Source: Methylobacillus flagellatus
GTDB lineage: Bacteria; Pseudomonadota; Gammaproteobacteria; Burkholderiales; Methylophilaceae
Direction: 5' to 3'
Assembly: GCF_005502435.1 (NCBI RefSeq)
Contig: NZ_SCOU01000002.1
Span: 310,001-374,000, forward strand
DNA length: 64,000 nucleotides
The first letter of the stretch is position 1; each line of letters starts with the position of its first letter. A program made the position numbers and the translations under genes. The notes beneath the pieces were generated by a model, which was given only the letters and a program-made list of their open reading frames with translations, was not told where the DNA came from and searched no databases. This document shows, in pieces, positions 58,835-64,000 of this stretch.

Positions 58835-60175
58835 ATGAATAAACCCTGTGATTTGATAATCGAGGCACGCTGGCTTGTGCCAGTCGAGCCAAAAAACGTC
58901 GTGCTGGAACACCATAGTGTGGTGGTACAGGCAGGACGCATCATTGATCTGTTGCCTACTGCACTGGCACGCCAGCAATATCAGTCCTTGCAACGTACTG
59001 TGCTGGACGACAGTGTATTGATCCCAGGCCTGATCAATCTGCATACCCATGCCGCCATGACGCTGATTCGTGGCCTGGCCGATGACTTGCCTTTGATGCC
59101 TTGGTTGCAACAACATATCTGGCCTGCCGAGCAGCGCTGGGTAAGTCATGAATTCGTACGTGATGGCACCTTGCTGGCATGTGCGGAGATGTTGCGTGCC
59201 GGCGTCACCTGCTTCAATGACATGTATTTTCATCCTGCTGCTGCAGAACAAGCGGTGGCGCAGGCTGGCATGCGTGCCAACCTGGGGCTGGTGGTCATGG
59301 ATTTCCCCACGTCGTATGCGGTGGATGCCGAGGATTATCTGCATCAGGGTCTTGCTGCGCGTGATGGCTGGCGCGGTAATCCGCTGGTCACGGCCAGTCT
59401 GGCGCCGCACGCGCCTTACACACTCAGTGACGCCAGCTTCGAGCATGTGGTGATGTATGCCGAACAACTGGGTCTGGGTATCCATACCCATCTGCATGAA
59501 ACGCAAGACGAGATCACGCAAAGCCTGCAACTACATGGGCGACGTCCCATGCAGCGTATGGTGGATCTGGGCGTGTTGAGTCCAGGCCTGATCGCTGCAC
59601 ATTGTGTGCACATGACCCAGGACGACATGGATCTGTTGCGGGCTCATGGTGGCCATATTGCGCACTGTCCGGCTTCCAATCTCAAGCTTGCGAGCGGGAT
59701 GTCACCTGTCGCTGCCATGCAGGCCGCCGGACTGAATATCGGGATCGGCACGGATGGCGCTGCCAGTAACAACCGCCTGGATATGTTCGCCGAGATGCGT
59801 CTGGCGGCACTGTTGGCAAAGGGAGTCGCAGGCGATGCCACGGCCGTCCCTGCCGGCCAAGCGCTCAGTATGGCCACCATCAATGCGGCACGCGCATTGG
59901 GGCTCGACGATAGGGTAGGTTCCATCGAAGTAGGCAAGTTTGCCGACCTTACCGCCTTACGCATGGACGATATAGAAACTTTGCCTTGTTACGATGTTCT
60001 ATCGCATGTTGTGTACGTGCTGGGACGCGAGCATGTCAGCCACGTCTGGGTATCCGGCGATCTGCGCTATCAAAAATTACCGCAACAAGACGGCTTGTAT
60101 GCCAATATCGAAGCGATGGAACTCAGGGAAATCAGTAGCAAATGGTACAAAAAACTCAAACAATCCCAGCATTGA
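58835..60175 (+). CDS. mtaD: TRZ/ATZ-family amidohydrolase (MtaD/S-adenosylhomocysteine-deaminase type)
   Basis: About 446 residues. Metal-binding pattern HTHAAM (~67-72), HLHE (~200), HCVH (~245) and GTDGAASNN (~300) of the amidohydrolase superfamily. MtaD deaminates 5-methylthioadenosine/S-adenosylhomocysteine to inosyl compounds, fitting methyl-group salvage next to the SAM-dependent UbiG. Three near starts (GTG 58829, ATG 58832, ATG 58835); overlap of 34 bp with ubiG. Confidence 0.9.
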   Translation: MNKPCDLIIEARWLVPVEPKNVVLEHHSVVVQAGRIIDLLPTALARQQYQSLQRTVLDDSVLIPGLINLHTHAAMTLIRGLADDLPLMPWLQQHIWPAEQRWVSHEFVRDGTLLACAEMLRAGVTCFNDMYFHPAAAEQAVAQAGMRANLGLVVMDFPTSYAVDAEDYLHQGLAARDGWRGNPLVTASLAPHAPYTLSDASFEHVVMYAEQLGLGIHTHLHETQDEITQSLQLHGRRPMQRMVDLGVLSPGLIAAHCVHMTQDDMDLLRAHGGHIAHCPASNLKLASGMSPVAAMQAAGLNIGIGTDGAASNNRLDMFAEMRLAALLAKGVAGDATAVPAGQALSMATINAARALGLDDRVGSIEVGKFADLTALRMDDIETLPCYDVLSHVVYVLGREHVSHVWVSGDLRYQKLPQQDGLYANIEAMELREISSKWYKKLKQSQH

Positions 60176-60861
60176 ACGCTGATCCGGCCGAGCTGGAAAA
60201 ATTCTCGGCATTGGCACACCGCTGGTGGGACAAAAACAGTGAATTCAAGCCGCTGCACGAGATCAATCCGCTGCGCCTGGATTACATAGACCAGCATGCC
60301 GGGCTGGCAGGCAAGCGCGTGCTGGATGTAGGCTGTGGTGGTGGCATCCTGTCTGAATCCATGAGCTTGCACGGTGCGGATGTGATGGGCATCGATCTGG
60401 GTGAAAAAGCCCTCAAGGTCGCTCAGTTGCATAAACTGGAATCAGGCGTGCCGGTGGAGTACCGCCTGATCTCTGTCGAACAGTTGGCAGAAGAGCTGCC
60501 GAGGCAATTCGATGTGGTCACCTGCATGGAGATGCTGGAGCACGTGCCTGATCCGGCTGCCATCATCGCGGCTTGTGCCAAGCTGGTGAAACCCGGTGGT
60601 CATGTGTTCTTCTCCACCATCAACCGCAATCCCAAAGCCTACCTTTATGCGGTGCTAGGCGCGGAATACGTGCTGAATTTGCTGCCACGCGGCACGCATG
60701 ATTACGCCAAGTTCATCAAGCCTTCCGAGTTGTCTGCCTGGGCACGTCAGAGTGGCTTGACTACACGTGCGCTGACTGGCATGCGCTATAACGTGTTGAG
60801 CAAGCACTACTGGCTGGACCAGGACGTCAGCGTCAACTACATCGTTCACACCACCCGTTGA
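60142..60861 (+). CDS. ubiG: Ubiquinone O-methyltransferase
   Basis: SAM-dependent methyltransferase for two O-methylations in ubiquinone synthesis. 239 residues; motif I is [13 protein letters not shown] (~60-73), post motif [11 protein letters not shown], and [14 protein letters not shown]. The mtaD-ubiG-gph order is a conserved group. Start lies in mtaD; stop overlaps gph. Confidence 0.96.
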   Translation: MVQKTQTIPALNADPAELEKFSALAHRWWDKNSEFKPLHEINPLRLDYIDQHAGLAGKRVLDVGCGGGILSESMSLHGADVMGIDLGEKALKVAQLHKLESGVPVEYRLISVEQLAEELPRQFDVVTCMEMLEHVPDPAAIIAACAKLVKPGGHVFFSTINRNPKAYLYAVLGAEYVLNLLPRGTHDYAKFIKPSELSAWARQSGLTTRALTGMRYNVLSKHYWLDQDVSVNYIVHTTR

Positions 60862-61556
60862 TGCGCATCAAGCCTATGGGTGGCGGTACGGTGAAGCTGG
60901 TGCTGTTCGATCTCGATGGTACCTTGGTCGATACAGCGCCTGACCTCGGCCTGGCGCTCAATATACAGCGTCAGCGGCATGCGCTGCCTGCACTGGAGAT
61001 GGCCGCCATACGGCCCTTTGCTTCGCATGGCTCGCGTGGCTTGCTGGGAGTCGGCTTCGGCTTGCAGCCTAGTGATGACCGTTTTGAAGCGATGCGTGAA
61101 GAATACCTCGCCTTATATGACCAAGTGTTCGCCGAGAGCTCAACCTTGTTCGAAGGCATGGATCAAGTGTTGACGGCCTTGCAACAGCGCGGTCTTCCCT
61201 GGGGTGTGGTGACCAACAAGCCACGTCGTTTTGCGGCACCGCTCATGCAGGCGCTGCAACTCGATCGTAGCGCTGCCTGCCTGGTATGTGCCGATGATGC
61301 CGTGCGTGCCAAACCTGATCCGGAAACGCTTTATATGGCGTGTCGCCAGGTGGGTGTTGCCGCCCGCGACGCCATCTATGTCGGTGATGCCGAGCGGGAT
61401 ATCCAGGCCGGGAAAGCGGCCGGCATGCGCACCGTGCTGGCCGCTTACGGCTATATCGCTAGCACTGACAGCCCACAGGCGTGGGCTGCAGACACGCAAG
61501 TCGAAACGCCCTTAGACTTGCTATCGCTGCTTCCGCTATCTGCCTCTACTGCTTGA
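60861..61556 (+). CDS. gph: Phosphoglycolate phosphatase-type HAD hydrolase
   Basis: 231 residues. HAD motif I FDLDGTLVDT (nucleophile Asp), motif II VTNKP, motif III K in AKPDPETLYM, motif IV VGDAERDIQAGKAAGM. The cap domain is subclass IA. It removes phosphoglycolate made by DNA repair or oxygenation. Alternative near starts exist (TTG 60858, ATG 60876). ATG overlaps the ubiG stop. Confidence 0.93.
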   Translation: MRIKPMGGGTVKLVLFDLDGTLVDTAPDLGLALNIQRQRHALPALEMAAIRPFASHGSRGLLGVGFGLQPSDDRFEAMREEYLALYDQVFAESSTLFEGMDQVLTALQQRGLPWGVVTNKPRRFAAPLMQALQLDRSAACLVCADDAVRAKPDPETLYMACRQVGVAARDAIYVGDAERDIQAGKAAGMRTVLAAYGYIASTDSPQAWAADTQVETPLDLLSLLPLSASTA

Positions 61557-61563
61557 TCTGTAT

Positions 61564-61594
61564 GTAAAAACGGCCAGTGTATGCACACTGGCCG
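61564..61594 (-). terminator. Rho-independent terminator, minus strand
   Basis: Read on the minus strand: CGGCCAGTGT / ACACTGGCCG arms with a 4-nt loop and a TTTTT run. It lies below the 3' end of the RcnB-like gene and also between it and gph. Confidence 0.75.
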
Positions 61595-61661
61595 CTTGAA
61601 ATGGCTTGTTCAGAACGGCAGGCTGAAACCAGCCCCGTCAGCCGTTCACGGTGTTCGCTGC

Positions 61662-62231
61662 CTACAGGCTGCTCAAGTCCTGGATCGCATCGATGACCAT
61701 GCCAGTGCCGATTGCGATCAGCAGGATATCAGCGGCAACCCGCACATATTTGTAGCCGACCGGTGGTGCGCCCAGGTCGATGATCACCCGTGGCGGCAGA
61801 TCGTAGTACACCACATCACGCGGCAAAGCGTGGCCTACACGCCATTTCTTGGCCTGGCCTGGCGGCATGCAGCCGTTACGTTTCTTGGCCAAGCCTGGTG
61901 GGCAATGACCGCCACGATAGCTGCTGCTGTAGTAGTCGCGCACCACAGAGCGCTGGTTGTCACCAAAGTAGGCATTGACCCTCACATCCACGTTGCCGCC
62001 ATCACCATGCTCACGTCCACCTTGGCGGTCGCCAGCCTGCTGACGCCCGTCATCACGGCCGTACTGCTTATCTTGCTGGCTTTGCTTGCCACCCTTGTTC
62101 GGGTTGCCAGCATGGTCCGGTTTTTCTGCCCAGGCATTCGCCGTGAACAGGCTGACAGCCAACAGGCTGCTGATCAGGGAACAACGCATCCGGTACTTGC
62201 TGTTCTGGTATTGGCTATCATGGCTTTGCAT
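61662..62231 (-). CDS. RcnB/CigR-like periplasmic protein
   Basis: About 189 residues from ATG 62231, which has AGAGGAG at ideal spacing. Signal peptide (~15-35, LISSLLAVSLFTANAWA). A Gly/Gln/Asp/Arg-rich mid part (GRDDGRQQAGDRQGGREHG) and then the family core CPPGLAKKRNGC..PPGQAKKW followed by LPRDVVYYDLPP. A C-terminal hydrophobic stretch (~160-180) is membrane-prone. RcnB/CigR relatives act in metal handling or virulence control. The role here is not clear. Confidence 0.8.
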   Translation of the reverse strand: MQSHDSQYQNSKYRMRCSLISSLLAVSLFTANAWAEKPDHAGNPNKGGKQSQQDKQYGRDDGRQQAGDRQGGREHGDGGNVDVRVNAYFGDNQRSVVRDYYSSSYRGGHCPPGLAKKRNGCMPPGQAKKWRVGHALPRDVVYYDLPPRVIIDLGAPPVGYKYVRVAADILLIAIGTGMVIDAIQDLSSL

Positions 62232-62325
62232 GGTGATCTCCTCTGCTTGTAGGGACTTGTAAGTTTTGTTCATGGTCCGTCCTTCAACGTTTGAATGGCT
62301 GAAAGGTTACAACAGCAAGCCTGTG

Positions 62326-62925
62326 TCACCCCACACTACGGCGTTCCATCATGGCTTGTGCCAGCGTGCCACTATCGACATGCTCGATCTCGCCGCCCAT
62401 GGGCAGGCCACGGGCGATACGGCTGACGCGCAGACCGCGTGCGCGTAACAAGCCACTGACGTAGTGGGCGGTGGCTTCGCCTTCCACCGTGTAATTGGTG
62501 GCCAGGATCACTTCTTCCACTAGGCCATCCTGCGCGCGCTTGATCAGCTTGTCGAGATGGATATCACGCGGCCCGATACCATCCAGTGGCGACAACCGTC
62601 CCATCAGCACAAAATAGCGCCCTTTGAAGGCCTGCGTCTGTTCCAGCAGCATGAAATCCGTGGGCATCTCCACTACGCACAACTGCGTCTGGTCGCGTTG
62701 TGGCGAGGCGCACATCGGGCACACCGGCTGTTCGCTAAAGTTATTGCACAGGCTGCAATGACTGACCACTTGCAAGGCATTGTCCAGCGCTTGCGCCAGT
62801 TTGGCACTGCCCGGCCTGTCGTGTTGCAGCAGATGATAGGCCATGCGTAGCGCTGATTTTGGCCCCACGCCTGGCAGGCAGCGCAAAGCGTCGACCAGTT
62901 GCTCCAGTGCGGGCGGGTTACGCAT
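62326..62925 (-). CDS. recR: Recombination mediator RecR
   Basis: Loads RecA at single-strand gaps with RecF and RecO. 199 residues: helix-hairpin-helix ([20 protein letters not shown]), C4 zinc finger [16 protein letters not shown] (~57-72), and Toprim domain ([19 protein letters not shown]). Located directly behind ybaB, as in the conserved dnaX-ybaB-recR unit. Confidence 0.97.
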   Translation of the reverse strand: MRNPPALEQLVDALRCLPGVGPKSALRMAYHLLQHDRPGSAKLAQALDNALQVVSHCSLCNNFSEQPVCPMCASPQRDQTQLCVVEMPTDFMLLEQTQAFKGRYFVLMGRLSPLDGIGPRDIHLDKLIKRAQDGLVEEVILATNYTVEGEATAHYVSGLLRARGLRVSRIARGLPMGGEIEHVDSGTLAQAMMERRSVG

Positions 62926-62934
62926 GTGGCGACA

Positions 62935-63243
62935 TCAGAACGGCAATTTCATGCCGGCTGGCATCAGGCCGCTCATGCGCTGCTGCGTAGTGGCTTCGGC
63001 CTTGCGAGCCGCGTCGTTCAATGCGGTCACGATCAGGTCTTCCAGCATCTCGCGGTCATCCATCACGCTGTCGTCTATGCTGACGCGCTTGACCTGGTGT
63101 TTGCAGCTCATGCTGACCTTCACCATGCCATTAGCGGCCTGGCCTTCCACGTCGATATTGGCCAGTTCGGCCTCCGCGCGTTTGATATTTTCCTGCATTT
63201 GCTGGGCCTGTTTCATCAGGTTGCCCATGCCGCCTTTCATCAT
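62935..63243 (-). CDS. ybaB: YbaB/EbfC nucleoid-associated protein
   Basis: 102 residues, dimeric DNA-binding protein of the YbaB family. Methionine/Gly-rich start ([19 protein letters not shown]), [18 protein letters not shown] core. AAGGAG ahead of the ATG. Sits between dnaX and recR. Confidence 0.95.
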   Translation of the reverse strand: MMKGGMGNLMKQAQQMQENIKRAEAELANIDVEGQAANGMVKVSMSCKHQVKRVSIDDSVMDDREMLEDLIVTALNDAARKAEATTQQRMSGLMPAGMKLPF

Positions 63244-63276
63244 ACGATGCTCCTTGAACGTCTTTGTTGAACTTGA

Positions 63277-64000
63277 TTATTGAATAGGGCGAATGCTGGA
63301 TGGAATGATCTGCGCGCCGAAGTCATTGACCAGCGCCTGTACGAAATCATCCTGACGTATGGCTTGTTCGGCCTCCGACTGCAAGCGCGCCCGTTCCTGG
63401 CCCATCAGCGCAGCAGGGGTGTTGTCGCCACCGCCGGAAGAGAAATGCAATTTGATCGGTCGATCGAAATGCTGGGAGATAGCCTGGCTGAGCTTCTGCT
63501 GATAATTCTGGTTGAGCAAATGACTATGCGCTTGCGGCACGTTCAGGTACATGGCGTTGCCGTCATAGCGCGACAATTCACAATGCTGCGCTAGCGCACG
63601 TGCTAGGCCGAGTTTGAGCTGATCGACCAGGCCACGCCAATTGCCATCGAAGGCGATGGCTTCGATGGCGATGGCGGTAGTGACTAGGTCCATGGCCTCA
63701 TCTGGCGCGGCCACAGCGCTAGTCGGGTCCGCGACAGGGCTGCTGGGGCCATCGGCATGCGAACTGTCATCCTGTTCATGACGGGACACACTCTCTGCCT
63801 GCTTGAGCTGGCGGGGGCTGGATTCAACCGTCTTGCTGGGCGCTGGCCTGGTTTCAGCAGCTAGATCGCTTGCATGAGCCGAGGTCTGACTGCTTAGCGT
63901 CTGCGTAACCGCTGGCGATCTGCCTGCAGGTGCTGGCTCACGGCCCTGGTCGGGGCTGCGCTTGTCGAACGCTTTCTCGCCAGGCATGAATGCCAGCATA
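63277..64000 (-). CDS. dnaX: DNA polymerase III tau/gamma subunit, C-terminal part
   Basis: Only the 3' part is in the window (~240 residues); the gene continues right. The visible part contains a Ser/Ala/Pro/Glu-rich linker and the tau C-terminal domain that contacts the polymerase alpha subunit (NWRGLVDQLKLGLARALAQH, LNQNYQQKLSQAISQHFD). The ATPase domain is off-window. The order dnaX-ybaB-recR supports it. Confidence 0.93.
   Translation of the reverse strand, partial: MLAFMPGEKAFDKRSPDQGREPAPAGRSPAVTQTLSSQTSAHASDLAAETRPAPSKTVESSPRQLKQAESVSRHEQDDSSHADGPSSPVADPTSAVAAPDEAMDLVTTAIAIEAIAFDGNWRGLVDQLKLGLARALAQHCELSRYDGNAMYLNVPQAHSHLLNQNYQQKLSQAISQHFDRPIKLHFSSGGGDNTPAALMGQERARLQSEAEQAIRQDDFVQALVNDFGAQIIPSSIRPIQ

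Overview
The window is a stretch of betaproteobacterial chromosome with the end of an integrated phage-like element at its left edge. The host is most likely a methylotroph of the Methylophilaceae type. Two things suggest this: the conserved betaproteobacterial gene order (recA-recX-alaS-lysC, yjgA/pmbA, bamD/rluD, hfq-hflX-hflKC-hisZ-purA, mtaD-ubiG-gph, dnaX-ybaB-recR), and a tetrahydromethanopterin/methanofuran biosynthesis block directly behind purA. No species is claimed.

Positions 1-4570 are foreign. They begin with the C-terminal end of a phage terminase large subunit and continue with small genes of phage type: a secreted peptide, a coiled-coil protein, a small membrane protein and a zinc-ribbon protein. 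After a segment full of inverted repeats comes a tight three-gene operon (2528-4536). It encodes a winged-helix protein, a HEPN-like protein with an RNQCAH motif, and a protein with the R-S-E pattern of ADP-ribosyltransferases. A terminator closes the operon, and the 3' end of a tRNA-Ser(GCT) gene, the probable attachment site, follows about 110 bp later. The operon is the best candidate here for an undescribed (defence or toxin-like) system.

From 4677 to 13039 the minus strand carries a long housekeeping run: mog, thiL, pgpA, pncC/cinA, recA, recX, alaS, lysC and tRNA-Ser. From 13171 to 20054 there are envelope and ribosome genes: a secreted PDZ protein, a Gcr-family membrane protein, darP/yjgA with pmbA, mlaA, an S4 protein and tRNA-Leu(CAG). 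From 20099 to 33869 a plus-strand series follows: rnr, rlmB, ndk, rlmN, rodZ, ispG, hisS, two orphan oligopeptide-type ABC ATPases, yfgM, bamB and der. The type IV pilus gene pilF, often found between rlmN and rodZ, is absent.

From 34124 to 39741 lie bamD (divergent from rluD-pgeF), a ZIP metal transporter, a small membrane protein, rimO and an unknown gene. From 39883 to 46373 there is a complete tripartite RND efflux operon with a divergent TetR regulator and a clear operator overlapping the promoter. From 46408 to 57555 come gltX, hfq, hflX, hflK, hflC, a DUF2065 gene, hisZ and purA, running into four overlapping cofactor genes (dmrB/afpA-like, DHPS-like, DUF447-like, mfnB). The right end holds an OmpA-family porin, mtaD-ubiG-gph, an RcnB/CigR-like periplasmic protein, recR, ybaB and the 3' part of dnaX.

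No CRISPR array, insertion sequence or integrase gene is visible. No gap between genes exceeds 300 bases.
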